Assembly: GCA_902806575.1 (NCBI GenBank)
Contig: CADCXD010000010.1
Coordinates: 310,001-374,000, forward strand
Source of the DNA: Jackrogersella multiformis
Lineage: Eukaryota; Ascomycota; Sordariomycetes; Xylariales; Hypoxylaceae
Direction of reading: 5' to 3'
DNA length: 64,000 nucleotides
How positions within the stretch are numbered: the first letter of the stretch is position 1; each line of letters opens with the position of its first letter. Of the stretch, positions 12,090-23,932 are shown piece after piece. A program made the translations under genes and the position numbers. Below the pieces are notes generated by a model that worked only from the letters and a program-made list of their open reading frames with translations, did not search any database and was not told the DNA's origin.

Positions 12090-14534
12090 TATCGACGACA
12101 CGGGCCACACCAGCCCACAATCCACAAACCCCTTTCATTTGTGCCTTTTACGTGATTCTGTATATGGAGCGGGTATGGCATGGCATACAGGAGCTCTAGG
12201 CGTTGGATCTCCGAGCAGAGACATACATTAAGGTTGAAGCCTTAGATCCCGGTTACTGATTACACGAACTTGTTCGTCTGCTTTTTAGGTGTTATTTGTC
12301 ACATCGATTTCCCGAAGTTCAGAAAGAATGGTTCACCCCAGAGGTTTCTTTTCAGCGCTGAAGGGCATCACGGAACCTAAGGACACCGAACTAAAAATAC
12401 ACATTGCATAGGATGGACATATAAAAGCATACCCCCTCCCAAATTGGGACCTCCGATTAGGAGGTTTCTTCTCCCCCGTTCCCCCTTTTCCCCTTCCGTA
12501 GGAGGGATAGGCATCTGGAGGAGACTTTTTTTTACTTGACGAATACGGACATTAGACGGAGGACGGCGACTACCACCATTACACTGCTACTTTACGTACT
12601 CTCGGCACCAGATACCCATGACAGAACGGGGTCCGCATTTGTACTTGTTATGGCTTACGAAAGATACTTTGCAAAGAAACCTTTTAATATAATGAGAGAG
12701 AGAGAGAGGTCCGCTTGTGACGACAGGCGGCCGACACCGAAGTTTTGGGGGAAGAACCCTGTGCGACTATGTGTGTTCTGTTCTGTACATACGTCATGTA
12801 TTTCTCCCGACGAGGGTGTAGTTCATTGCCAGGGTAATGAATGAAAATAAACAATTGTCAAGCAAAGCCGAGGCAGAATGGTAATGCCCTTGTGATATAT
12901 TTTCCGAGATCACGAAGTAATCTATAATCTCGATGAGAGCTCTGGAGAAACTGCTGTGTTGTCTCGACACGGTGGCTTTAGTACGTAAGACTAAGACTAA
13001 GACGTAGATGTAGACGTAGACGAGGCTATCCATGACGGATAAATAGCTATGGTATATTAATTACCCAGGGGTACTTAAGTGAATAATGCTTACCATGCTA
13101 AGGAAAATATGCAGATAATATCTGCTTTTTCATGCCAGGCCTTACGATTAACATACCCGTGATTAACGATCAAGGCTCAGGTGGAAATAAGGATATGTAT
13201 ATTCTGAATATTAACATAACTTGACCATACGACTAATGTTGTTAGAGAGAGAAGGTTTGCTGTGTTGGAAGACGTTTAGAGATGGCGGCTGGAGGGAAAA
13301 TGGAATGGGAAGGGGAAAACCCATATATCTTACCAACAAACTACCTGCTGCCGTATGCATTTCCCTATCTATTTGTCCGGCACTGCTTAACCTACCCACG
13401 CTGGCACGTAGCTATATAGACGGATCTTTTCGCCGTACTTTTGTCCTGGATTGGGAAAGCAAGATGTACCTAGTTTTATCATTTATGAGTAGTGAGTATT
13501 GATGGGACGTCGCGGAAGATAAGAGTCTGGCATGAGGGTGAAAGGGGGACATCTATATAATAATTACAGGTGGATTGAAGCATCCTAAAAAGAGGAATCG
13601 ATGGGGGGCATATGAATTATCAAAGTAAAGCGAACAAATGGTATAAACATCTACATGCCACTCCAACTGCCGAGAATTCGCAAGATATCTAAAAGGCGCC
13701 TGTCGACATTCTTTTTGCACATTTTATGAGGTATAAGTTTGACATATAAGTTTGACATATCATTGCAATTATTACCGCCGAAAAACACACAGAGAAGCCT
13801 TCCACCGAGGAGCTATCAAGGAGAATGGTACTGTAGGTTATTCCTTTATTATATCCAAAGGGTAGATAGACCATGTTGATGCTCTTAGATCTTCGACCAT
13901 GTCTATACCTAGTCGGCCTAAGCTTCCAGATCTCTACCTAGGTATGTAAGCGACAAGGAGGAAAACTTGGTCGTTTGACACATGAGGTTGAGAGGAAATT
14001 GGGGGCTGAGTCTCAGAGTCCTAGATGTAGGGTTACATCGTTCTACAACTCGCATGCCCTATAGGCGGATCATCCTATCTGCATGCCGCCATTCCATATT
14101 TGTAACAAACCCCCTGCTCTTCCTAGCTTGTCTGGGTCGCGATACGTTTCACGGCATACCTACCGCAGCTATCTCGACAGCCAACTTTTCACGATTCATA
14201 TGATAGAAGATATATCACTGAACGCTGAGACGAATACTGTATTATACGAGACAAGAGAGCGATGATCCCATCGACTTCCCGCCCTTGGCTTTGAACAGCA
14301 ATTGGCGTGGTAAGGCTGCCAATTTGCCAACCTTACGCCTTCGCATGAAGCCGTCCTAGCCGCCGACACCACGGGCGTGCCTCGCCGCAGAGGTGCATAT
14401 GCGCGGGTAGCTTAGCCTAGACCGCACACCGTAGCCCCATCCATCACATCGCGCCCCTCCACCCAACACGCGGCCGCGCAGCTGAAAAAGTTCCTACTCC
14501 GCGGGGAGGAAAAGAGAAGGCCTGACAAAAGAAC
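12090..14534. other. Intergenic, 2.4 kb, no gene seen
   Basis: Holds the 3' flank of VAC7, including C-rich blocks near 12430-12500, a GA run at about 12694-12707, and the upstream region of the following GC-rich gene. Several short open frames (for example 12536-12844 and 13221-13502) lack family resemblance and splice support. One ACCTAGGT palindrome lies near 13937. Confidence 0.6.
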
Positions 14535-16672
14535 ATGTCTAACAACATAGCCGCCTCCATATACAAAGTCCCTATATGGCTAATCCGTAGCTTATTAGAG
14601 CGGCTGAGAGCGGTCAGTTACTACCTAATCTTTTCGTAAGCCATATATGTACTCCAAGTATTCACATTATATTAAAGAGACTTGTGAAACAAACACCAGT
14701 CCGAGACCTGCTTTTGCTTTTGCTTTTGCTTTTGCTTCCCGCTTTGCATAACTGTGTGGCTATTATATTTATTATGCTATCTATACACTATACGTATACC
14801 AAGCATAACTAACACGCTCGTCCCCCCCAGCCCTTCGGAATGGACCAGGCGAACCTAGCCGCGGCGTGGCTCTCGTTCGCCGCGACGGCGGTCGGTCTCG
14901 GCGGCCTGATCTCGCAGGTAAGACTGCCTAACCCCCCTCCCCCCAACCCCTTTATTTATCTTAGGTATCTATTCATAGCAAGCATCAAAGTACTAACGCC
15001 CTACCCCCCTCCCCCAAGGCGAGCGCCATCAACGACCAGCTGGACCCGTACCATGCGACGCGCACGGCGGAGTACCTGGGGATCTGGTTCCGGCGGCAGC
15101 AGCGGTTCCCGTGGTGGCGGATCGCGCGGCCGCCGCCGGAGGGCCCGGCCATCGCCGCGGGCATGGCCGCCGGCTTCTGCGGCGTCGCCACCCTGCACGT
15201 CACCCGCATCCCCGTGGTGCCCGCCGGCAAGGCCGGCTGGGCTACCGTCCTCGCCATGTTCAACCACGAGCCCCCCGTGCTGCCTGCCGCTGCCTGCGCC
15301 GACGCCGCGGAGAAGGGGGCCGAGGTGGAGGTGGAGGGTGAGGGTGAGGGTGCAGGGGATGGAGACGTTGCGGGTGGCGTCGGGAGCAGCGCGAGCTGGA
15401 TCCGTCTGGAGCGCAAGCCGCTGAAGAGACACCAGTCCCATGCGTGCATCGTTATCTCGCGCACGACGCTTATTACCATGTTGGTTGTTACGAACGGCCG
15501 CCCGGTCTTCCAGTACAGCGACGCGACGGGGTTCCGAGCCGGCTATGCGTCGTATTGCGGGCAGTGGTGTGAGTTCCTCCCTGTCTGCTTTATTTCCTAC
15601 CTACCTATCTGAGCTAGCCCCTTTCCCAAGCCCCGTATCTCGCGGAAACCCTTAGTTCTTCATAATCCAAAACCCTTCCCCTCCCCCCCCCATCCAACCG
15701 CTCTAACCGCTCCCAGACATAACCTGGCCCATCGGGCAGGAAGCCATCGTGCGGTTCGCGGCGCACGACTCGATCGGGTCGTCGGAGGTGCTGCCGCGCA
15801 GCTTCGCGCAGCGCGTCGACCGCGCCGGGCAGCTGGCGTGCGGCGTGGTCGCCTCCGCCGCGTCGGGCTTCGCCGTCGGGTTCGGCGGCCGCCGGCCCGC
15901 CGGCCGCTACGTGCTCGAGCACGCCGTGCGGGGCTTCCAGGGCGCCCACAGCGGCCGCCACCTGTACAACATGATGGGCGGGCGCGCCTTCGAGGTCGAC
16001 TTCCTGTCGGCGCGCGCGCTGGAGCCGTCCCCAGACCCAGACCTGGAGACCGACGACGAGCTTATACTACACCTCCCCAGCAAAGAAGACGCGCAGCAGC
16101 AGCAGCGCGGCGCCGCCGGCGTGCGCCTGCGCGTGCCGCCGCGCGCGCAGGCGATCCTGCGGCAGGCGCTGGACAGCCTGCCCTGGACGTCGCTGTCGTG
16201 GAGCCTGCACCGGGGGCTGCGGGACGTGCTGCTCGCGTTCGGGAAGCCGACGATGGACCTGCACCGGGGGGCGCTAGCGGGGCTCCTGAAGCGCACGGTG
16301 GAGGCGCGGGGGGAGGCGCTGCGCGCGCGGGGCTGGGACCCGGGGTTCGTGCGCGACAGCATGGGCCACATGGCGGCGTCGGCGGTGCTGGCGGGCGCCG
16401 GCAACTCGGGCGACTCCGTGCGCGTCGTCACGGACGTGGTGGCCGTGTACGTGGGAGACTGGGCGGTGGGGCGGCTGGACGAGGTGGAGTTCTGGCGGCG
16501 GGAGGGTGCGGGAAGAGAGGAGGGGGAGGAAGAGGGAGGGGAAGGGAAAAAGGAGGAAGAGCTAGACGCGCAGGCCGTGGTGGCGCTGACGAAGTTCTTC
16601 GTGCTGGAGTGGAGCCAGGAGTTCGATTATCAGCTGTACCATCATCTGCCTATATCGTTGTACTTTGCGTGA
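14535..16672 (+). CDS. Conserved fungal protein of unknown function ('modin'-like)
   Basis: Four exons joined in phase: 14535-14612, 14831-14917, 15019-15568 and 15717-16672, giving 556 residues. Exon 1 is only 26 codons and is too short to stand out alone; its reading (a hydrophobic KVPIWLIRSLLERLRA segment) joins exon 2 in phase zero through a GTCAGT donor and a CCCCAG acceptor. Exon 2 encodes a hydrophobic helix (about residues 36-54) that may be membrane-associated. Later blocks include QSHACIVISRTTLITMLV and the string CGQWYITWPIGQEA, which is created across the third splice and supports that junction. An acidic Glu/Gly-Val insert lies near 15320-15370 and a Glu/Gly/Lys tract near 16500-16570. 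I recall similar proteins in Sordariomycetes labelled 'modin'; no biochemical role is known to me. The coding exons are much more GC-rich than their flanks. Confidence 0.75.
14711..14734. repeat. CTTTTG hexanucleotide repeat in intron 1
   Basis: Four perfect CTTTTG copies lie within the first intron of the modin-like gene, about 100 bp before the acceptor. The repeat may add to the pyrimidine content of the intron; otherwise a plain microsatellite. Confidence 0.85.
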
Positions 16673-17174
16673 GCGCTTGGCTACTTGTCTACTAGGTTTC
16701 TATCTAGGTAAGTAGGGATATGCGTAGGGTCTTGGGGAGATATCTACACTTTGGGAGGGTTGCTGGGACTTTAAAGTAGGTATGAGGTATTTAGGTACGA
16801 AATATATGATAATGATACGATACACACATACATGATTAGTAGATATTTAGAGCGATAGATACCTACATACAACATTACCGTGCTTCTCTACCTAGGTAGT
16901 CTTTGAAGACACCTGATGCAATGCATACGGTATACCCATCGTGCTTGGGATATACGCGAGTAGATAGATTAGGAAAGACATGAGAACTTAATCAAGAAGC
17001 GATCACGAACTCCATCCACCCTGAGTAAGCATCGTAGTTGCGTAACGCGAAGAATAGGAAAAGGAGCGGTATAACGGCGGGTGGAACTATTAATTCATAT
17101 GATCGAATCTTAACTATCTTTTAGCCCACTTAAAAGCACTTACTACCAATTCACATGCACTACCCCCTCCCCCC
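16673..17174. terminator. Shared 3' flank between convergent genes
   Basis: About 500 bp between the ends of the modin-like gene (+) and PRP6 (-). It contains AT-rich stretches such as near 16795-16830 and one ACCTAGGT near 16890. The 3' UTRs and polyadenylation regions of both genes must fall here; no exact cleavage site can be assigned. Confidence 0.5.
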
Positions 17175-20071
17175 TTAATGTAGTTCCGCAGCCACAAGTT
17201 TCAATATCTCCTCGACGCCTTTCCTCGCATTCTTCGGGTCCTTGGCGACGGCCTGCCAGGTCTCTCCGTGCCTCGGCTCCACGCCGATGCACTTGCTTAT
17301 GACCTCCTCCCTCTTCTCGTCGGTCCCGTGCTCGAGCAGGAACTTGTAGTACCACGCCCAGCTGTCCCCTAGGTCTGAATCTCTCACCAGCGCCTTCTCG
17401 AACCAGTTCTGCGCCTTCTCCAGCCTGCGCTCGCCCCAGAAGATGCGCGCCACTGCCGTCAGCAGCGCCGGGTCGTTGTCCACTTCCTTGATCGCCTCGA
17501 GCGCGCGGGGCTTCCGCTGCGGCCGCGTCGTGAGGTGCCAGATCTTCTCGCTCCAGAGCACGCCCTGGTCCGGCTTGGGCACGTCGCGGAGCGCCCGCTC
17601 CATGAGCGACTCGGCCTGCTTCGTGTTCTGCGCCCGCCTTTCTACTCGGACGGACTCGCACCACAGTTCCGCCGACTTGGGCACGGCGAGGCGCGCGCGA
17701 TCGAGGACGGAACGGGCTTTCGGGAGCTGGCCGAGCTTCTCTTCTAGGCGGGAGTAGAGTAGCCAGAGCGGTACGGATTTCGGTACCGCCTTCACTCCCG
17801 TGCTATAGGCTTCGCGGGCCTGCAGCGGTTTGCCTAGGTCTTCGTAGATCTGACCCTTCATCATCCAGAGCTTGGCGGAGGCGGGGAAGAGGTTGAGGGC
17901 TTGTTGGACAAGGTCCAATGATGCATCAAGATCACCCAACTGCCGTTCAAATGTGGCACTCTTCATCCAAACGCGGTCAGTCGGTGCCTCTTGGCGAGCT
18001 GTATTTAGAAGACCCCTTGCCTGCTCGATCTGGCCGTTTTCGGCTTCGAGCTTAACGGCTGCTAGCCAGATATCCTCGTTGTTCGGATTCTGCTTGAACG
18101 CCCTCGCCAAAACGCGCCGCGCGTTGTCGATCTCTCCGGCTTGCCATTTCTCCTTTGCAAGCATCATCCACAGGACTTCACTACGGGGCACGGCATTGAC
18201 GGCCTTCTCAAGAACTTGCCACAGGTCCTCCTTGGAACCGTGAATCCGCTCGAGATCTGCAGCTGCCAACCATATCGTTTTGCTTGTCGGGAACACTCGA
18301 AGCGCGTATGCGTATATCGCCCGCGCCGTCTCGTACATGCCCCGATTGATACTTCCGCGAGCATCGTCTAACCAAGTATCTTTACGATCGTCATCCTCGT
18401 CAAGACCATAGCCGAGAGTTTCCCGAATGATGGCGCCGCAGGTAATTATGGCACCCTCGTTTTCGCATTTTTCTGCCTCTCCGATCCATTCCTCCCGCTT
18501 TGGCATCGCGGACTCCTTGACGAGAACTTGCGCAGCACGCTTCATGACGTTGACCTTTTCTCCCTGGCCAAGCTGCTCCTGCAGCCGTGCAGCTGCTATC
18601 CAGATCTCGTAGGATGTTGGACAATGCTTACGAGCTTTGTTTAGCACCTTCTGCGCATTCTCCGGCGACTCGAGCCTAGCCAGAGCCAGCCATAGATCCA
18701 CCGACAGCGGAATAAGTTCTGTAGCCTTCGCCAAGAGTAACCTGGCATCGTCCGGGTCTTCCTCTAGGTTGACAGCTTCCTTCCATAATGCTTCTGATGT
18801 GGGGGTATGATCCAAAGCATGTCGTATGACCCTTTTTTTGGATCTGGTGTCGTCTTCTAATTTCATAGCTTCAACCCACAAGCGCACCGAGCGGTTATTT
18901 TTCTGGATTGCTTGTGCGGCAATGACCTTGGCGTTACGCCCCTCGTTGAGTCGGATGCTTTCGAGCCAGACATCGTCATTCTTAGGACAATGCTCGCAGC
19001 CTCGTTGTATAACATTCCGAGCCGCTACTATCTTGCCAGCAAGCTCCTCGAGACGAGCTGCGGCTACCCAGCCGGGGCCATTGTTCGGGTTGGTTTTGAT
19101 GACCGACTCGAGCAGTTCCCTAACTCTGTTGATGTCACCTACCTGGGCAGCGCTGTCTGGTAGCTGGGATTTTGCAAGGCTAGTGAGGTAGCCTTTAGGA
19201 TCGACGCTTGTGGCACTCCCCGATGTAGCATTTCCGTTTTGCGATGCTTGGTCAAGCCTGACTTGAAGAACCTTGTCTCTGGCCTGTCCGATTTTGGCGA
19301 AGTTGGTCATTGTTCCATCCTGGCCACTTGAACCGCCTGTGGCCGATGCTCCACCGTCATCAGCCACGGTACTCCCAAGCTCACCGGCGCTTCCGGCAGC
19401 GGCTAATACGCTATCGGGAACAGCATAGAAGCGCTGCTGTCTAGCCTGCTTGCTACGTCGATTCTTTCCCGTAAGGTCTCCGACTTCGGGTAGTGCCGCC
19501 CATTCCTCTTCGGAGACGCCTTCCAGCCCTCTCTTCAGGTCGGCGAACTGCTGCTGGATCTTGGGGTTCTTGCGCTCGTATTCCTCTTGTTCTGCTTTTT
19601 CGCGGGCTTCCCTATTCGTGTAAAACACTCGTCGGTAATCTGTTCAAACTAACTTCGGGATGAACTGTGAACTAGCTGGGGGAAATGGAGGAGCTAAAGA
19701 GGAAGAACTAACCTTCTGGCTCTCCGCCGCTTGTCCATCTTCTCATCTATCTGTCGGTATATCCGGTCGGCTTCGTCATCCTCTTTGTCGTAGACCCCAC
19801 CGGCGAAGAGGCCGACCTCATTATCTGGATCTTGGTATCGGTCGTCATTGTCGTCGTCCTCTTCTTTCTCTTTCTTGCCTGTTACTGCGGCATCGCCAAA
19901 GCCTAGTTGCGCAGCCCTTTTCGCAAGAGCTTCTTTGATTTGGTCTTCGGAAGGGCCTTCTCTGGCGGGACCCAAATCCGATCGTGTAGTGAAACCTGTC
20001 GCACCACGTCCTAAACCTGCGACGTAGTTCTCGGGCGCCGGTTGGCTTAAGAAATCGCGTCGCCCTGTCAT
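17175..20071 (-). CDS. PRP6: Pre-mRNA splicing factor Prp6/Prp1 (U4/U6.U5 tri-snRNP)
   Basis: Two exons, 20071-19713 and 19611-17175, give 931 residues. The start is the ATG of MTGRRDFL; the frame extends upstream only to a TTG. The 101-bp intron uses GTTAGT and the acceptor AATAG at 19612, which restores the family sequence RRARREAREKAE. A nearer AG at 19640 would shift the frame, so I rejected it. The N-terminal PRP1_N domain shows ENYVAGLGRGATGFTTRSDLG and, after the splice, the ERKNPKIQQQFADLKR block. The remaining two thirds is a solenoid of HAT/TPR-like repeats with recurring Trp and Ala positions (for example NNEDIWLAAVKLEAENGQ). Prp6 bridges U5 to the U4/U6 snRNP during tri-snRNP assembly in the nucleus. 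Length and domain order match the family. It is divergently arranged with DIM1. Confidence 0.95.
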
Positions 20072-20555
20072 CGTAACCAGTGGCAACTAAAGTCAATCCG
20101 GGTTGGTATTATCGTAAGTCTGAGTATTTGTACAAAGCGAGTCGCGATGCTTGTTAACTATGCGACAGAACGTGTCTAAACGAGTGGTTGAAAAGATGTT
20201 GCTGTGAAGTTGATTTTGTTAAATTTGAAGTTGAAAGCTCTAAATTATAAAAGAAGGCATGTATGAGACCTAGGCTGCTAGGTACCTTGGTATACCTACT
20301 AGAGAAAGCACGGGCTAGGCGCATTAGATTGCAGGGATTAGTTACGGTTGCAAGGGTCTTGATAACGATAACGATAACAAGATAACAAGCCACTTTCTAG
20401 CCACAACACCAAAATTTAGAAAAAGTTCCCATCCATCAGCGATCACATTGCCCCTCTGTCCCTCTGCCCCTCCATTATTAAATACATCTTGCGCATTCTT
20501 CGACATAAACAACAACTCCTGACTGGGCGGTCCAATTCTTCAGTCAGTAGCAGAG
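20072..20555. promoter_or_regulatory. Bidirectional promoter region, PRP6 / DIM1
   Basis: The starts of PRP6 (-) and DIM1 (+) are 484 bp apart and face away from each other, so both promoters must lie here or overlap. A GATAAC tandem tract lies at 20361-20388 and a C-rich block (CCCCTCTG, CCCTCTGCCC) near 20450-20470, close upstream of DIM1. Joint control of two RNA-processing genes is possible but is inference. Confidence 0.55.
20361..20388. repeat. GATAAC tandem repeat
   Basis: Several GATAAC/GATAACAA units in the PRP6-DIM1 divergent region. GATA is the core of fungal GATA-factor sites, but as a short repeat this may be coincidence. Confidence 0.6.
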
Positions 20556-21857
20556 ATGGGAAAGGCGAACTCATCTAAGCGCGGAAACGCAGGTTCGAGC
20601 CCATACGAACGACCATCTAAGCACGCCGCAACAGCAACCAACAATGTCTTCAAATTCAGCAAAGACTTCGGACAGCATATCCTCAAGAACCCCGGTATCG
20701 CAGATGCGATAGTCAATAAAGCGAACCTGAAGCCGACCGATACTGTCCTTGAAGTTGGTCCCGGAACCGGAAACTTGACGGTGAAAATCCTCGAACAGGC
20801 GAAGAAAGTCATCGTGAGTTCTCTTGGCAGACAGAGCTTGTCTAGAAGTGTTGAATGAACTGTTGAATTGGACTAATTGTATCTACGAATAGGCAGTAGA
20901 GATGGATCCTCGAATGGCTGCCGAGACGACGAAGCGCGTGCAGGGAAAACCGGAGCAGAAGAGACTAGACGTATTATTAGGAGATGTGATCAAGACCACG
21001 CTCCCCCAGTTTGACGTGTGTATCTCGAACACGCCCTACCAAATCTCGTCGCCTTTAGTATTCAAACTTCTCTCTCTACCGAATCCCCCGAGGACGTGCA
21101 TACTCATGTTCCAGCGGGAGTTTGCCCTGCGCCTCACGGCTCGTCCGAACGATCCTCTCTATTGCCGTCTATCAGTCAATGCTCAGTTCTGGGCTCGTAG
21201 GTCACCTCCAATACCCCCTAGGAAATCATTATGGCTCTAACAACCACAGGGATAACACACATCTTGAAAGTCGGGAGGAACAACTTCAGACCCCCTCCGC
21301 AGGTCGATTCCAGCGTGGTGCGAATCGAGCCCAAGCTCGGACCCGAGCGCCCGAACATCAGCTTCACGGAGTGGGACGGCATGCTGAGAGTGTGCTTCAA
21401 CCGGAGGAACAAGACGCTCAGGGCCTCGTGGCTCGGAAACAAGGAAGTCCTCTCCATGCTGGAACGGAACTACCGGCTCTGGTGCGCCACGAACGACATC
21501 CTGGTCGACGATACCATCGCGGAGGAGGCCGAGGACGAGGTCGACGCCATGGAGGTCGACGAAAACGTACCGCCGACCGCCGGGGACGAAGAGGAGTGGG
21601 ACGGTTTCGTGGACGCCGATGGAGCGGATGACGCCACGCCTTCGTTCTTTCAGGAGTTGAAGGCGGCCGGAGCCGAGGTGCCGAAGACGAAAAGCAAGCG
21701 GAAGAAGACGAGAGTGGCTCTGCTAGTGAAGGAGAAGGTTCGGAAGGTCCTCGAAGACGTGACCGAGCTTGCGGATAAGAGAAGCGGGAAGTGCGACGAG
21801 AATGACTTCCTTCGTCTTCTCGCGGCCTTCAACGCGGAGGGAATCCATTTCTCATAG
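20556..21857 (+). CDS. DIM1: 18S rRNA dimethyladenosine transferase Dim1
   Basis: Three exons, 20556-20813, 20893-21196 and 21250-21857, give 389 residues, the usual fungal length. Dim1 uses S-adenosylmethionine to dimethylate two adjacent adenines in the 3' terminal hairpin of 18S rRNA and is needed for pre-rRNA processing in the nucleolus. Visible motifs are SKDFGQHILKNP, the SAM-binding LEVGPGTGNL (residues 65-74), AVEMDPRM straddling the first splice (motif II), GDVIKTTLP (motif III), and the catalytic NTPY at residues 132-135. The second splice joins NAQFWA to RITHILKVGRNNFRPPPQ, another family block. Residues about 300-360 hold an acidic stretch followed by a basic KSKRKKTR patch, common in the eukaryotic branch. 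All junctions keep frame with GT-AG boundaries. The family also includes mitochondrial TFB1M types, but this one lacks a presequence and matches the nucleolar form. Confidence 0.96.
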
Positions 21858-22168
21858 TTCGCTCGGCTGCTCGGCGGTATGACGTGCATGATTTACGATC
21901 GTAAGGCGTTTAGGGACTACGGCTCATGCGCATAGGACATAGGGAGTTACGGCGTCAAGGATCGTGGCTGCAAACAATGATACTGTAATAGGTTGAGAAT
22001 ATTCACTTCGAGGGAACTGTGTCTACTGTCTGATGAGTTCTCCTGGATTGGAAATAATTATTAGACACTTGATACGTAGAGTCCGTCCGACTATTCCAGA
22101 TAACCCCTGGATCCCAGGTTAGACTCCCGTGCCCCCTTTAGAAGAATAACCTTCACCCGTCGATTCGA
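21858..22168. terminator. Shared 3' flank between convergent genes
   Basis: About 310 bp separating the ends of DIM1 (+) and the small calcofluor-type gene (-). It must contain both polyadenylation regions; no other feature seen. Confidence 0.5.
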
Positions 22169-22737
22169 TCATTTTCCGCCGCCGCCAAACCAGCTCGAAA
22201 TGCCACTCTTGGCTTTAGACGCCTCAGCTTCGACCTTTTTATCGAATTCGTCCACCTTCTTCTGGGCAGAAGACTTGGCGTCCTTTGCGTAGGCCTCGGC
22301 GTCGGAGGCAGCCTTTTTCAGTTCAGATTGCGTCTTGCCAATCTATTCATCGGCTGGTGGTTAGAGTCCACGATAGGACTGGATGGCCTTAATTTAAGAT
22401 GGTGTTTTACTTACAGCATTGTCGACCTTTGCGCCGGCTTGCGCGCCATACTTCTCCGCATCCTTCTTTGCTTGCTCCCCCCGGCCGGGCAGCTCCGACT
22501 TGAATTGGGCAGATACTCTGTGTGCGTCGGCTGTCGTGTGTTGTCAGCATATGCGCAATAGTTTTATGTCGAGGCTGGTAGCTCAAGCTGGGATATTCAA
22601 GTAAATCGGTTAGGAATGATCATACCTTCGGCTTTCTTCTGGGCGACTTTGGTGTCGCCACCCGCGCTGTATAAGTAGTAACCAACACCACCAGCGGCGG
22701 TTAGGCCGAGAACGAGGGGTAGTCTAGCTCTGGACAT
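22169..22737 (-). CDS. Small calcofluor-white-hypersensitivity-type protein
   Basis: Three short exons, 22737-22626, 22530-22415 and 22342-22169, give 133 residues; no exon is long enough to be noticed alone. Introns are 95 and 72 bp with GTATGA and GTAAGT donors. The protein begins with a hydrophobic segment (LPLVLGLTAAGGVGYYLYSAGG), likely an N-terminal membrane anchor. It continues as an Ala/Lys/Glu-rich amphipathic helix with the characteristic SELPGRGEQAKKDAEKYGAQAG part and ends in a Gly-rich WFGGGGK tail. This architecture matches a fungal family routinely annotated 'calcofluor white hypersensitive protein'. The name implies a cell-wall phenotype, but the molecular role is unknown. The joined reading through all three exons, with phases 1 and 0, supports the model. 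Confidence 0.85.
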
Positions 22738-23932
22738 TTTTATTTTGATTTGTCTGTGAAGTACGTGTTGTAGAATGTGATTAAGTACCTAATGGGTGAT
22801 GTTGGGTATCTTGGTATCTCGGTATCTTAAGTAGGTAGAGATTTGGAATGTTATAGACGCTATAGTTGGGTGTGAGGTGAGGAGTGAGGTTACAAGTTGA
22901 AGTTATTGGACGTCAAGACTAAAAAACTCGATTTATTACTAGTAACTACGTACAAGGCCGTCACCTACAACGTACGACTTTAGGACCTAGGTCAAGGTTG
23001 CTTCCCGACTCAAACCTGACGTGCTATTCGTTCGAAGGTTATACCTAGGAAGTTACTCGATGGGTTGCTCTATCATCACAAGATATATGACGTAGTTCAT
23101 TGGTGTTTTAATGTAAGGTGGGGAAGATGGCGTAACCGCTAAGAGAGACCTGGAAGTGACTTTTGTTTTATACTCGAGGTTGGGGAGTGGCATGGGTTCC
23201 CTTTAAGTATATTGAATCTGCTCCAATCCGCTATTCGATAGGTACCCCACATATCCGAAGCTTCTTGAATGACCAGTCAGCAAGCACGTTGCAACCGTGA
23301 TGACCTTAGATCATATTATTTTTACCTAGCAGCCTAGGTAGGTACCTAGGCTAGGTAGTTAAATATCATCTTTTAGATTACATCATCAACTACACGTTTG
23401 ATATCGTGACATCTAATTCTTGATACTTGTGATGTTTCATAACTTCAGATACCTACCTACCTAGGTTCATATACTTTCCTCACGAGTTACACTGGAGACA
23501 TAAGTGCATATTAATTTCAGGCTTACCTGGGTATTTACCTATTTACATAGCTTGAAGCTATATTAATGTTCATTTTAGTGTCGATTAGCTTCACCATCTC
23601 GCAGCTGGTTTTTAGCCTCCTTCGTCATCGACGTTTAGCTCCCGGTCCATACATTTTAGCTTCTGATTCTTAGCTAAGACCCATTCATGAAACATTTTGT
23701 TTCTTTTCTCCCTGCCGTCCCTAACGTCTCTAATATTTGCTATCTTGCCATCTTGCTACCTGGCGACTATTGACCTGTAGGTTCTAACCGAACATAAACA
23801 GTCGATATCCCCGTTGTATTTCATTGTTAGGTGTTAGGACCGATTCCACTGTACCATCCACCTCAGCCATAAGTTATGCTATTATCGACTATGCGATAAC
23901 TTTCATTATGCTGAGTTTGTCTAAATCGAACT
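22738..23932. promoter_or_regulatory. Divergent intergenic, 1.2 kb
   Basis: Upstream regions of the small calcofluor-type gene (-) and the DysF gene (+). Contains imperfect GGTATC(T/T)TT repeats near 22803-22830 and three CCTAGG palindromes near 23330-23465, including a long run of alternating AGGTAGGTACCTAGG. No gene seen. Confidence 0.55.

Noticed and set aside
15907..16431. Antisense open frame of 174 codons opposite the modin-like gene
   Set aside because: A by-product of high GC at third positions; the plus-strand model has splice and family support.
19640..19641. Acceptor AG at 19640 for the PRP6 intron
   Set aside because: It would put exon 2 in the wrong frame; the acceptor at 19612 restores the family sequence.
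20072..20086. N-terminal extension of PRP6 beginning at a TTG
   Set aside because: The conserved Prp1 start MTGRRDFL lies at 20071; the upstream codon is not ATG.
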